Under the pieces are notes generated by a model. That model searched no databases. It had not been told where the DNA came from and saw nothing but the letters and a program-made list of their open reading frames with translations. Shown piece by piece: positions 45,158 to 54,087 of a stretch of 64,000 nucleotides of DNA (position 1 is the first letter of the stretch; the number at the start of each line of letters is the position of its first letter). Position numbers and translations under genes: made by a program. The stretch covers positions 2,314,001 to 2,378,000 of the forward strand of contig NZ_AP028654.1 of assembly GCF_033097505.1 (NCBI RefSeq), read 5' to 3'. The DNA is from Helicovermis profundi (GTDB lineage Bacteria > Bacillota > Clostridia > Peptostreptococcales > Acidaminobacteraceae).

Positions 45158-45724
45158 CTATCTTCCAAATTCTATCAATGATAAGGCTTCTGCTCTCGAT
45201 TTAGCTTCAGTTTTCATAATGCCGCGAACCGCAGAAGTAATTGTTTTAGAACCTGGTTTTTTTATGCCACGCATAGTCATACACATATGTTCAGCTTCTA
45301 TAACAACAATAACACCGTAGGGATTAAGTTTTTCCATAATTATATCTGCTACCGTAGTAGTAATTCTTTCTTGTAGTTGCGGTCTTTTAGCTACAGTATC
45401 TACAACTCTAGCTAATTTACTTAAGCCAGTTAACTTGCCACCTCTTGGAATATAACCAATATGAGCTTTTCCAAAAAACGGAACTAAATGATGCTCACAC
45501 ATAGAGTAAAAAGGAATATCTTTTACAATAACTAATTCTTCATGCTTTTCATCTTGGAAAAAAACTTCTAAATGCTTACTAGGGTCTTCCTTAAGTCCTG
45601 CAAAAATTTCATTATACATTCTTGCAATCCTGTCAGGTGTACCAACAAGACCTTCTCTATCTGGATCTTCTCCAATAGCAGCAAGTAATTCTCTAACAGC
45701 ACTTTCAATTCTTTTATTATCCAT
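45158..45724 (-). CDS. folE: GTP cyclohydrolase I
   Basis: A 188-residue FolE that makes dihydroneopterin triphosphate from GTP, the first pterin step. It has the zinc Cys/His in [45 protein letters not shown] and [18 protein letters not shown] with the second zinc Cys. Length and motifs are those of the classical type IA enzyme. The ATG follows AGGTAAG-like sequence. It lies 76 bases after the nucleotidyltransferase-like gene in the pab-fol run. Confidence 0.96.
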   Translation of the reverse strand: MDNKRIESAVRELLAAIGEDPDREGLVGTPDRIARMYNEIFAGLKEDPSKHLEVFFQDEKHEELVIVKDIPFYSMCEHHLVPFFGKAHIGYIPRGGKLTGLSKLARVVDTVAKRPQLQERITTTVADIIMEKLNPYGVIVVIEAEHMCMTMRGIKKPGSKTITSAVRGIMKTEAKSRAEALSLIEFGR

Positions 45725-45800
45725 AATCTTACCTCATCTTTCTTTTATAAATATTTTAACTTTTAGTTTAGACTTATACACTCCAAACAAAAATTTTAGT

Positions 45801-46508
45801 TCATTTGTCAATAGGATATAGACCTTTTTTCCAAAACTTAAGGTAACCACCATATTCTTTTAATATAGTTTGAAAAAAATCATCTAAATATTCAATCTTT
45901 ATCAATATATTTCCTTCTTTTAAAACCAATTCAACTTTTTCAAATAACTTTTCATCTATTTTTTTTAATTCATTATATAACTTTTTATCACTTGGAATAT
46001 TTTTACTATTAAGTTCGAAAATATACTTAATTGCTCTATATAAATACACATTAATTAGAAATTCTTTTTCAAATACATCAGCTTTTCTGCCGTATAATAT
46101 AGATATAAATTCATGTAATTTATATCTAATATAGTCTACATCACATTCTTTTATATTATAAGAAACTATTTTTAAATTTTCTATTTTTTCATATAAAAAA
46201 TCAAATAAGCTAGATTTTTTTGAGAAAATCAACTTATTTCTTAAGCAGATATTAATCCAAAGAGAATTATTCTCACTTAACCTATTCATTATATCACTAT
46301 AATTAATAAATGAAACATCAAAATTAATATTATTTTTAACGATTATTTCTCTTTCAAATTCACGATTATCCTTATAAACCGCTAGAATATCAACATCATT
46401 TGTCTTTGTTAAATCCATACATACAGAGTATTTTCCAACGAAAAATAATGCTAATAAATTACTATCAATTTTTAGATTATCAATTACTTTTTCAACCGTT
46501 TTCTCCAT
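45801..46508 (-). CDS. Nucleotidyltransferase-like protein within the folate operon
   Basis: A 235-residue protein with a pol-beta-type nucleotidyltransferase pattern: G25 in FFVGKYSVCMD, then D38 and D40 in NDVDILAVY, then D64 in NFDVSFINY, matching the usual G-S, D-x-D, D triad, although the Gly-Ser pair reads GKYS. The C-terminal 130 residues are helical (HEFISILYGRKADVFEKEF, a region like the HEPN/substrate part of such enzymes). Its ATG overlaps the pabC stop (TAATG), and folE follows at 76 bases, so it is part of the folate operon. The substrate is unknown, and it is not a recognised folate enzyme. Confidence 0.65.
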   Translation of the reverse strand: MEKTVEKVIDNLKIDSNLLALFFVGKYSVCMDLTKTNDVDILAVYKDNREFEREIIVKNNINFDVSFINYSDIMNRLSENNSLWINICLRNKLIFSKKSSLFDFLYEKIENLKIVSYNIKECDVDYIRYKLHEFISILYGRKADVFEKEFLINVYLYRAIKYIFELNSKNIPSDKKLYNELKKIDEKLFEKVELVLKEGNILIKIEYLDDFFQTILKEYGGYLKFWKKGLYPIDK

Positions 46509-47320
46509 TATATCTCCATATAGTTGTTAAATATACTCATAATTTTATTTGTTATTCTAAATTTTTTTATATTAAAATTATAATTATCTACTCTAGCAAT
46601 CGGCATTACTTCAAGTAGAGAGTTAGTAATAAATATTTCATCAGCATTTACTAATTCATAAAATCCAAAGTCTTTTTCAATTACTTGAACATCAAATTTA
46701 TTAGATGATTTAATTATATTTTTTCTTATTACACCATTTAAAATTCCAGAACTAAGAGGAGGTGTTATTACTAATCCATTCTTCACAATAAATATATTTG
46801 ATAAAGTTCCCTCAGAAATATTACCCTTTGAATTAGTATAAATGCTTTCGTCATATCCACTTAAAAGAGCATCTCTTTTTTCAATTATATTTTCCATATA
46901 ATTAAGTGTCTTATGATAGGCTAAAATAGATTTTTCATTTTTACTAAATTTTGATACTCTTATTTTAAAACCTATATCATATTTCTCTTTAATATAAGTT
47001 CTGTTATTATATTTAATTATCCAGTCAAATTCATTATTATTTTTAAACAAAATTATTTTCAGTGCGCCAAATTCTAATTCGTTTTTTTTTGTAAAGACCT
47101 CTGCATCATTTTTAATCCTATCTATATCTAGCTTTAAATGAGAAAAAACTACTTTAGATGAATCAAATAATCTATTTAAATGCTCATCAATATATTCTAA
47201 ATTACCCTTAAAAATTTTAATAGTTTCAAATAGACCATATCCAAAATTCAAAAAATCTGATTCTAATTTAATATCTTTTTCTATTAAATTTATATCATTT
47301 TTTATATTTAAATTACTCAT
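46508..47320 (-). CDS. pabC: Aminodeoxychorismate lyase
   Basis: A 270-residue PLP class IV aminotransferase-fold protein. Family features are DFLNFGYGLFETIKIF near residue 24-39, TLNYMENIIEKRDAL with the PLP lysine in the preceding YHKTLNY, NSKGNISEGTLSNIFIVKNG and TPPLSSGILNGVIRK. The same fold includes branched-chain and D-amino acid aminotransferases. The position after pabB and pabA makes aminodeoxychorismate lyase (release of pyruvate, giving p-aminobenzoate) the best call. Its start overlaps the pabB stop by eight bases. Confidence 0.9.
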   Translation of the reverse strand: MSNLNIKNDINLIEKDIKLESDFLNFGYGLFETIKIFKGNLEYIDEHLNRLFDSSKVVFSHLKLDIDRIKNDAEVFTKKNELEFGALKIILFKNNNEFDWIIKYNNRTYIKEKYDIGFKIRVSKFSKNEKSILAYHKTLNYMENIIEKRDALLSGYDESIYTNSKGNISEGTLSNIFIVKNGLVITPPLSSGILNGVIRKNIIKSSNKFDVQVIEKDFGFYELVNADEIFITNSLLEVMPIARVDNYNFNIKKFRITNKIMSIFNNYMEI

Positions 47321-48680
47321 TTAATGCCTCCATCAAAGCTTTGGCCTTATCAAGCGACTCTTGATACTCCATTTTTTCAATTGAACCCCAAGTAATTCCA
47401 CCACCTACTTGAAAATATGCTTTATCGTCCTTTGTAACAATTGTTCTTATAACAATATTTAAGTCCGTCTCTCCATTAAATCCAATATATCCAATTGAAC
47501 CTGTATAAATATTTCTACTTGTCGGTTCAAGTTCATCTATAATTTCCATTGATCTAATTTTAGGTGCTCCCGTTATTGATCCACCTGGAAAAGTATATTT
47601 TAAACAATCAATTGGTGTTAAATTGTCCTTTACCAAAGCTCGAACAGTAGCTACAAGGTGAAATACAGTTGCGTATTCTTCAACTTTAAATAACTCTGGT
47701 ACTTTTACACTTCCAGTTTTTGCAACTCTACTTAAATCATTCCTCTCTAAATCAACTATCATAAGTAATTCTGCTTTATCTTTTTCACTATTTATAAGTA
47801 TATTTCTATTTTTTTCATCTTCTTTTTTATTTTTTCCTCTTGGCATAGTACCTTTTATCGGTCTAGTTTCAATCATGCCTTCGCGTATACTAATAAATCT
47901 TTCCGGAGAACTTGATATAATTTTACCTTCTTCAAAATCAAAATAACATGCAAATGGTGCTGGATTTTTCTCCCTTAATTTTTTATAAAGTTCAATTGGT
48001 TCATCTCTTAGCACTGTTGTGAATCTTTGTGTCATATTTGCCTGATAAATATCGCCCATACGAATATATTCCCTAATACTTTTAATTGCATTTATATATT
48101 CTTCTTTTGTAAAATTAGAATTAAAAATAGCCTTATCTCTATGCTTTTTAGGATTTATACTAATAGGATTTTCTTCAAAATCTTTTATTCTTTTTTCAAT
48201 CCATTTAACTCTGTCATTTTCGCCTTCATTTATACCAGCATCTGTAATATAAGTTTTTTTCTTTATATGGTCAATTACAATACCACCATCATAAAAACCA
48301 AAAATCAAATCTGGTGTATTTGTGTCATCAATAGCTCTTCTAGGAAGTTTTTCAAGGTGATGACATAAATCATAAGAAAAGAAACCTACTCCTCCGCCTA
48401 TAAATGGTAAATCTATTTCATAATTTTTGTAATACTTTTTATATAAAGTATTTAATTCATCAAAAGGATTTCCTGAAATATGTTCATTTTTTAAGCTATC
48501 TTCTATGCATATAGCCTTATCTTTACTTTTAAAAATCAGAAATGGATTGCAACTAATAAATGAGTACCTTCCTAATTCATTTATTAATGAACTATCTAAA
48601 AAATAAGGATACTTTTCATCTTTAAAAGCGCTAAACAACTCAAAAGAGGTTAAATCTGTACTTATTTCTTTAATTATCAT
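47313..48680 (-). CDS. pabB: Aminodeoxychorismate synthase component I
   Basis: A 455-residue chorismate-binding enzyme that makes 4-amino-4-deoxychorismate with ammonia from PabA. It has the N-terminal PFIGGGVGFFSYDLCH, the central GDIYQANMTQRF, PFACYFDFEEGKIISSSPERFISI, TRPIKGTMPRG with the Lys seen in this family, VDLERNDLSRVA and FPGGSITGAPKIRSMEII. TrpE looks similar, but there are no other trp genes here and pabC and fol genes follow, so PabB is preferred. The ATG overlaps the pabA stop by four bases. Confidence 0.93.
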   Translation of the reverse strand: MIIKEISTDLTSFELFSAFKDEKYPYFLDSSLINELGRYSFISCNPFLIFKSKDKAICIEDSLKNEHISGNPFDELNTLYKKYYKNYEIDLPFIGGGVGFFSYDLCHHLEKLPRRAIDDTNTPDLIFGFYDGGIVIDHIKKKTYITDAGINEGENDRVKWIEKRIKDFEENPISINPKKHRDKAIFNSNFTKEEYINAIKSIREYIRMGDIYQANMTQRFTTVLRDEPIELYKKLREKNPAPFACYFDFEEGKIISSSPERFISIREGMIETRPIKGTMPRGKNKKEDEKNRNILINSEKDKAELLMIVDLERNDLSRVAKTGSVKVPELFKVEEYATVFHLVATVRALVKDNLTPIDCLKYTFPGGSITGAPKIRSMEIIDELEPTSRNIYTGSIGYIGFNGETDLNIVIRTIVTKDDKAYFQVGGGITWGSIEKMEYQESLDKAKALMEALNE

Positions 48681-49282
48681 TTTGCACCACCCAATTTTTT
48701 TACCTTATTAAATTCCCTTGCTTCAATTAAAAAATTATTTAGAAGTTCAAGCCCTTGTTCTGTTAGTATTGCTTCTGGATGAAATTGAACTCCCTCTATT
48801 AAATATTCTTTATGCCTTATCCCCATAATCTGACCATCACTAAGTCTTGCGGTAACCTCCAAACTTTCAGGAACATTTTCACTATCAATAACTAGCGAAT
48901 GATATCTAGTCACTTTTAAAGGATTATTTAAACCTTTAAATACACCTTTTCCGTCATGAGTAATTTCAAATACTCTTCCGTGTACAGGTTCAATTGCTTT
49001 TATTATATTTGCTCCAAATTCTTGACCTATTGCCTGATGTCCCAAACATATACCTAGAATCGGATATTCACCTTTTAATTCACGTATAATATCTAAGCTT
49101 ATACCCGACTCCATCGGAGTACATGGCCCAGGAGAAAGTACTATCATTTCAGGGTCTAGTTTTCTTATTTTATCAATAGTAAGTTCATCGTTTCTTATAA
49201 CTTTTACTTCTTCTTTTAACATCATTAAGTACTGGACTAAATTATAAACAAAAGAATCATAATTATCTATCATTAATATCAA
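48677..49282 (-). CDS. pabA: Aminodeoxychorismate synthase glutamine amidotransferase component
   Basis: A 201-residue class I glutamine amidotransferase. The catalytic triad is Cys in LGICLGHQAIGQEF and His/Glu in GVQFHPEAILTEQG. It also has LSPGPCTPMESGISLDII. The start is taken as TTG 49282, giving MILMIDNYDSFVYNL as in Bacillus PabA. AAGAGGTG lies five bases before it, whereas the next ATG at 49273 is too far. It is the first gene of the pab-fol-aroF run. I see no tetrahydrofolate riboswitch in the 200 bases upstream. Confidence 0.93.
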   Translation of the reverse strand: MILMIDNYDSFVYNLVQYLMMLKEEVKVIRNDELTIDKIRKLDPEMIVLSPGPCTPMESGISLDIIRELKGEYPILGICLGHQAIGQEFGANIIKAIEPVHGRVFEITHDGKGVFKGLNNPLKVTRYHSLVIDSENVPESLEVTARLSDGQIMGIRHKEYLIEGVQFHPEAILTEQGLELLNNFLIEAREFNKVKKLGGAK

Positions 49283-49482
49283 AGAAACACCTCTTTCAAT
49301 TTTTTTAATATATATCATTATATTACACAGAAATTTAAGTATTACTTCATTTATTTCACTATTTACTGTGATTATACATTTATTCTTTATAAATAGTCAA
49401 CAATAAATATTACAATTATCTAGCTATGAATATATTTCTATTATATACTATCTATAGATTATTCTAAAAAGGAAGTGATGCT

Positions 49483-50328
49483 TTGAACACTTTTATTACA
49501 CTAGATGAAAAAATATTTAATGGAATTGAATTTTCAAATTTCCTGAGTATTTTTGACTTAAGAATCATTAAAGGCTTTGAAATTGCACCTCATAATTCTT
49601 TGCTTGAAGAAAAAAAATATTTATCCTTAGCAAAAAAAATATATACTAATAAACAAAATATCAACTTTCACGTACCAAATTTTCTTAAAAGCTATAATTT
49701 TGAACTATGTGATTTTATAAAAGACACAACTATTAAAGATAACTATAAAACCTTATTTAAACTCATTTACAATATGATAGAAAGCTCAAACAAAGTACCT
49801 ACACTTACTTTTCATGGTGCTAAAAGCATTGTAGAAAGTGAACAAGGTCATTTAAAAGATGATACATATTTTTTTATTGACTGGGCTCTAAATTACTTTG
49901 AAAAAAATAAAATTAAAATTGATTTATCTTTTGAATTAACAAGTAAAAAAGACATTTCTTTTGGATCAAATAGAGAAGATATTCTTAGTACAATAAATGA
50001 TTTTGATACTTCAAGTTTTGGAATTTGCTGGGATTTGACTCATGATTATTTAAATAACTATGATACATATCTAAATCCAAGCAAAAATTTCGTTGAAAAA
50101 ATAAATAATGTCCATATACATGGTTTTGGAAAAGCACCTGACTCTGAAATAAAAACTAAACATATTCCACTTAATAAAAGCGAAATTAACTTTGATTCTC
50201 AAATAAAACTATTAAAAGATTACAATTATAGTAATGCCATTTGCAATGAGCTACTTTATGGTAAAACAAATAACTTTATTGAAGATAATTTAAAAGATAT
50301 TGCTTTAATTAATAAACTTCTAAGATAG
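49483..50328 (+). CDS. Sugar phosphate isomerase/epimerase-like TIM barrel
   Basis: A 281-residue protein of the xylose-isomerase-like / AP-endonuclease-2 superfamily. Visible metal-site pieces are TLTFHGAKS with His, DLSFELTSK with Glu, GICWDLTHDYLN with Asp and His, and NNVHIHGFGKA with two His, in the order usual for these barrels. Reaction and substrate are unknown. The start is TTG 49483 with AAGGAAGTG upstream. The ATG inside that stretch runs into a stop. It is divergent from pabA by 200 bases and ends at a terminator. No operon partner. Confidence 0.75.
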   Translation: MNTFITLDEKIFNGIEFSNFLSIFDLRIIKGFEIAPHNSLLEEKKYLSLAKKIYTNKQNINFHVPNFLKSYNFELCDFIKDTTIKDNYKTLFKLIYNMIESSNKVPTLTFHGAKSIVESEQGHLKDDTYFFIDWALNYFEKNKIKIDLSFELTSKKDISFGSNREDILSTINDFDTSSFGICWDLTHDYLNNYDTYLNPSKNFVEKINNVHIHGFGKAPDSEIKTKHIPLNKSEINFDSQIKLLKDYNYSNAICNELLYGKTNNFIEDNLKDIALINKLLR

Positions 50329-50379
50329 TAAGTATCTTGTAATATAAATTAAAGCTATATTTTCTAATCAATATAAGGA

Positions 50380-50415
50380 AAAAGGAGTGACTCTCAAATG
50401 AAATTCACTCCTTTT
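50380..50415. terminator. Bidirectional terminator
   Basis: AAAAGGAGTGA (50380-50390) pairs perfectly with 50405-50415, with A and T runs on either side. It serves the isomerase-like gene (plus) and the UPF0316 gene (minus). Confidence 0.85.
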
Positions 50416-50449
50416 CTGATTGCTATAATTTAACTTCCAATATTTTTAT

Positions 50450-50968
50450 TTATTTTCTAAGCGTTCCATAACCACCGTAAATTGGTTTAGTATCTGATAC
50501 CGTTATAACCGAATTTTCCTGAAATTCTTTAACTTCTTCTATTAATTTTAAAACTTTCTTTCTAGCAATATACATAACTAATATATTTCGTCTAAAATTC
50601 TTACCATTACCTTCAAGTACTGTAACTGCAAATCCTTTATCTCTAATATAATCAACTAATTCTTTTCCATCTTCTTCCTTAACTATTACTTCAACTTTAC
50701 TAAGTCCAAGTCCAATTTTTGCTTCAACAATACTTCCAAAATAATTACCTAGAGCAAAGCCTAAAGCATATGCAATTACTTTAAACGGATCTGACATAAC
50801 ATCTTTTAATACAGAACCTGCAACGTATATCCATATAATAACTTCAAAGAAACCTATAATAGCTCCTAATTTTTTTTCTCCTTTTGTAATAAACATAATT
50901 CTAACAGTTGTAAGAGACACTTCAAATATTTTTGCAAAAACTATAAATACGTAAAGCCAAATTCCCAT
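50450..50968 (-). CDS. UPF0316 (DUF5698/DUF2179) membrane protein
   Basis: A 172-residue protein with three hydrophobic helices in the first 85 residues (WLYVFIVFAKIFEVSLTTVRIMFITKG, GFFEVIIWIYVAGSVL, VIAYALGFALGNYFGS) and a soluble DUF2179 domain at 90-172 (VEVIVKEEDGKELVDYIRDKGFAVT, FRRNILVMYIARK). It matches the UPF0316 family in length and motifs. DUF2179 domains are thought to bind small ligands. Function unknown. The ATG follows AGGAGGTAA. It lies 12 bases after the NusG-II gene. Confidence 0.9.
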   Translation of the reverse strand: MGIWLYVFIVFAKIFEVSLTTVRIMFITKGEKKLGAIIGFFEVIIWIYVAGSVLKDVMSDPFKVIAYALGFALGNYFGSIVEAKIGLGLSKVEVIVKEEDGKELVDYIRDKGFAVTVLEGNGKNFRRNILVMYIARKKVLKLIEEVKEFQENSVITVSDTKPIYGGYGTLRK

Positions 50969-50980
50969 ATTTACCTCCTT

Positions 50981-51358
50981 TTAATAAGAAACATCATCAA
51001 CTTCGTTGTTTCTTTTTTCTCCTTTAATTTCTATTATTAACTTATGCGGAAGACATGCTATAATATCTCCAACTTTGTCTTTTTTTCCTTCAAGTACATC
51101 TATTTGATTAAAACAATCAGCTTCTATAACCTGGACTGAATCATTTTCAATCACAATTACATTTTTACCATATTTATTGTCAACAACAATTGTTTTTTTC
51201 GTTTTTTGCGGTAAATCTATTTTCATATATTCCTTATTATCAATTTTAATTTCAACATATTTTTTATTGTACTCACCATTTGGAATTATTAGAAAAAATG
51301 CAAAACCGATGCTAATAACTATATATATAACAATTAAAAAATAATCTAATTTTTTCAT
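50981..51358 (-). CDS. NusG domain II-containing membrane-anchored protein
   Basis: A 125-residue protein with one N-terminal membrane helix (about 6-26) and an extracytoplasmic NusG-II-type beta domain (EIKIDNKEYMKIDLP, GKNVIVIENDSVQVIEADC, IIACLPHKLIIEIKGE). The CLPHKLIIEI end is a hallmark. Such proteins are found near ApbE and Rnf/FMN-binding genes, and here apbE is divergent 212 bases away. Probably involved in envelope redox or flavoprotein maturation, by association. The ATG follows CGGAGGGTAAG. Confidence 0.85.
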   Translation of the reverse strand: MKKLDYFLIVIYIVISIGFAFFLIIPNGEYNKKYVEIKIDNKEYMKIDLPQKTKKTIVVDNKYGKNVIVIENDSVQVIEADCFNQIDVLEGKKDKVGDIIACLPHKLIIEIKGEKRNNEVDDVSY

Positions 51359-51527
51359 ACTTACCCTCCGGCGAACAACATTCTAACATTAAATTTACAA
51401 ATTAACAATAATAATATTAAAAAATAATTATTTATTTATATTTTTAATATATCATTTATTTTACCTTTAATCATAACATTTTATGTAGTAGTATTTAAGT
51501 AAGACTATTTTTATAAAATAAGACAAA

Positions 51528-51551
51528 ATAGTTTTAGCCAGCTTAAACTAT
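51528..51551. promoter_or_regulatory. Palindrome just upstream of the apbE ribosome site
   Basis: ATAGTTTTAGC and GCTTAAACTAT flank CA with one T-T mismatch, forming a near-perfect 24-base palindrome ending about 20 bases before the ATG. It could be an operator or a 5' leader hairpin. I cannot assign a regulator. Confidence 0.4.
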
Positions 51552-51570
51552 CTATAAGGAAAATGGTGAT

Positions 51571-52602
51571 ATGAAAAAAATTCGTATAATTATATTAATG
51601 TTAACAATAATTATTTTTGCTACTTCTTGCACGTCTAATCCAAAAGATAACTATATTACTCGCTCAAACTTGGAACTTGACACTTTAGTAACTATTACAG
51701 TATATAACACAAATGATCAAACTATTCTTGATGACATTTTTAATATACTTTCTGATATTACAAAAAAATTTAGTACTGATTTAAATGATAGCGAGATAAG
51801 TAAAATCAATTCATTAGATAAAGATATACCGCTTAAAATATCAGATGAAATGAATACAGTTATTGAGAGAGGCTTATATTACAGCAAACTTTCAAATGGA
51901 TTATTTGATATTAGTATCGAACCTCTTGTTAAACTTTGGGGAATTGGAAGTGAACATTACAAAGTTCCCAGTCAAAGTGAAATAAAAAAAGCTCTATCTA
52001 ATATTGATTTTAACAATATTGAACTTAAAAAAAATATTATAACTAAAAAGGATACTTCTACTAAAATTGATTTAGGCGGAATCGCCAAAGGATATGCAGC
52101 TGATGAAATTGTAAAATACCTTAAAGAAAAAGGCTATACAAAAGCGATGATTAATTTAGGTGGAAATGTATATGCACTAGGTGAAAAAAGTGAAAACACA
52201 CTTTGGAACATAGGCATACAAAATCCTTTTAAAGATACTGGAGAATATATTGGAATTGTTAGCGTTAAAGATAAAACTATTGTATCAAGCGGTATAAATC
52301 AACGTTTTTTTATAAAAGACGGAAAAAGATATCATCATATTCTTAGCCCTTTTGATGGATATCCAATTGATAATAATCTTATGAGTGTTGCAATAATTGG
52401 AGAAAGTTCTATTGATGCTGATGCTCTTTCAACTATAACTTTTGAATATGGATTAGAAAAAGGTCTTGATTTTATAAATAATCTAGAAAATACTGAAGCT
52501 ATTTTTATAACAAAAAATAAAGAAGTATACTTAACTACTAATTTATATAATAATCATAAATTTACATTAACTGATTCAACTTATAAAATAATGAATAAAT
52601 AA
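51571..52602 (+). CDS. apbE: FAD:protein FMN transferase
   Basis: A 343-residue lipoprotein (signal IIIFATSC, lipid on C20) of the ApbE family, which attaches FMN through a phosphoester to Thr/Ser of flavoproteins such as NqrC/RnfG subunits outside the membrane. It has LELDTLVTITVY, PLVKLWGIGSEHYKVPS, KIDLGGIAKGYAADEIV, MINLGGNVYALGEK, the FMN/FAD region and DADALSTITFEYG with metal-binding Asp. Length is usual. The ATG follows AAGGAAAATGGTG. It is divergent from the NusG-II gene. No Rnf genes lie in the window. Confidence 0.95.
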   Translation: MKKIRIIILMLTIIIFATSCTSNPKDNYITRSNLELDTLVTITVYNTNDQTILDDIFNILSDITKKFSTDLNDSEISKINSLDKDIPLKISDEMNTVIERGLYYSKLSNGLFDISIEPLVKLWGIGSEHYKVPSQSEIKKALSNIDFNNIELKKNIITKKDTSTKIDLGGIAKGYAADEIVKYLKEKGYTKAMINLGGNVYALGEKSENTLWNIGIQNPFKDTGEYIGIVSVKDKTIVSSGINQRFFIKDGKRYHHILSPFDGYPIDNNLMSVAIIGESSIDADALSTITFEYGLEKGLDFINNLENTEAIFITKNKEVYLTTNLYNNHKFTLTDSTYKIMNK

Positions 52603-52639
52603 TATTGATTTTATTTTTAACAATCACAATTAGTAAATT

Positions 52640-52684
52640 AAAACACAGTATAAAGACTTTTTATAATCTTTATAACTGTGTTTT
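52640..52684. terminator. Bidirectional terminator between apbE and the histidine kinase gene
   Basis: AAAACACAGTATAAAGA (52640-52656) pairs with 52667-52684 with one bulge. A T-run follows on the plus side and an A-run precedes, so it serves both converging genes. Confidence 0.88.
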
Positions 52685-52698
52685 TATCGTTTACATTT

Positions 52699-54087
52699 CT
52701 AAATATTATTTTTCAAAGATAAGATAATCTTAAAAAGAGCACCATAGTTAATATTGTTAATTGCCTTAATTTCCCCATTATGTCTTTCTATAATAACCTT
52801 AGTAAGGGCAAGTCCAATGCCTGAACCACCTTTTTCTCCTTTATAAAATCTATCAAAAACATTCTTTTCTTCCCCTATTTTAAATCCAAGTCCATCATCT
52901 AGTATATCTATATAACAAAATTCTCCTGATATATTCACATTTATATCAATCTTAGTTCTTGCATATCTAGCGCAATTGCCAATAATATTGATAAAGGCTC
53001 TTGTTAGTTTATCTCTATCAAATTCTCCGCTACTTCCTTTTTCGCAGTTAAAATTGACAACTATATCATTTTTATCAAGGACTGGTTGAACGCTATTTAA
53101 TGAATCTGCTAAAATATCATATATATCTTCTTTTTTATAGGTAAATATTTCACTTACATCATCTAATTTCGTCATCATTATCATTTCTTCAACAATTTTC
53201 TTTAATCTTTGACTTTCACTAATAATAATATCAAGTGACTCTTCTTTTTCTTTATCTTTAACAACACCATCTTTTATAGCCTCCGCATACCCTTGTATAG
53301 ACATAAGTGGAGTCTTAAGTTCATGAGAAGCATTTTGAAAAAACGATTTTTGATTTTGGGAAAAAGAGTTAATTTTATTTGTTAATTCGATAAAGGCATT
53401 ATAAAGATCTTCAATTTCGTCTCCAGTATTTATGGTTTGATCAATTTTATTGCTTATTTTATACTTAGATATTATATTTTTTAATTTTGATATCGGTTTA
53501 CCTATTTTATTTTGCATAAAAACACTAAGAAGTATTGAAAAAATAGAACTTATACCTAATGCTATAATCAGAATTCTTCTTGCACTTTTATTTATGGCTT
53601 TTACATCTTCAATTTTTGCAATTACAATTACGTAACCAATTATTTTTTCATTATTTGTAACTTTCCTTGCTTCATAAACAATATCTCCGCTTCGCCCAGA
53701 TGTTTTTGTAACAAGTTTTCGAATTTTATTATCAGGAACATTACCTAGTTTGAAAATATTATCTTTATTCACATTGTAAATGTAAATTTGAGAATCGATT
53801 CCAAATCCGCCTACTCTTAAACGAGTCTGATTATAATCCTCTCTAGAAATTTTAAAGCTAGGATCTTTATCATATTTTATTAGTAATGGTTTTACAACTT
53901 TTGTTATTTTATCAACTTTTAAGCTAATCTCTTTTTTAGTACTATCTAATATATATGATTCTGAAATTTTACTAAAAGAAATTCCAATTATCACAAAAGT
54001 AATAAGAATAACTATAATATAAGATAAAAATATCTTTTTACCTATTTTCCCTTTATTATTTTTATTTTTTTTCAATTTTATACCCAT
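52699..54087 (-). CDS. Sensor histidine kinase
   Basis: A 462-residue membrane kinase. It has a first membrane helix at about 20-38, an extracytoplasmic sensor at 40-168 (DSQIYIYNVNKD, GDIVYEARKVTNNEKIIGYVIV), a second helix at 170-190, HAMP at 192-245, and the dimerisation and phosphorylation helix with H255 in FFQNASHELKTPLMSIQGY. The ATPase domain at 330-460 has INIIGNCARYA, DILDDGLGF, FDRFYKGEKGGSGIGLAL and G boxes. Its ATG overlaps the last 26 bases of the response regulator gene. Signal unknown. The pair precedes no clear target except possibly the ABC exporter upstream. Confidence 0.93.
   Translation of the reverse strand: MGIKLKKNKNNKGKIGKKIFLSYIIVILITFVIIGISFSKISESYILDSTKKEISLKVDKITKVVKPLLIKYDKDPSFKISREDYNQTRLRVGGFGIDSQIYIYNVNKDNIFKLGNVPDNKIRKLVTKTSGRSGDIVYEARKVTNNEKIIGYVIVIAKIEDVKAINKSARRILIIALGISSIFSILLSVFMQNKIGKPISKLKNIISKYKISNKIDQTINTGDEIEDLYNAFIELTNKINSFSQNQKSFFQNASHELKTPLMSIQGYAEAIKDGVVKDKEKEESLDIIISESQRLKKIVEEMIMMTKLDDVSEIFTYKKEDIYDILADSLNSVQPVLDKNDIVVNFNCEKGSSGEFDRDKLTRAFINIIGNCARYARTKIDINVNISGEFCYIDILDDGLGFKIGEEKNVFDRFYKGEKGGSGIGLALTKVIIERHNGEIKAINNINYGALFKIILSLKNNI

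Noticed and set aside
49283-49482. Tetrahydrofolate riboswitch before pabA
   Set aside because: The gap is AT-rich with no matching conserved core or pseudoknot.
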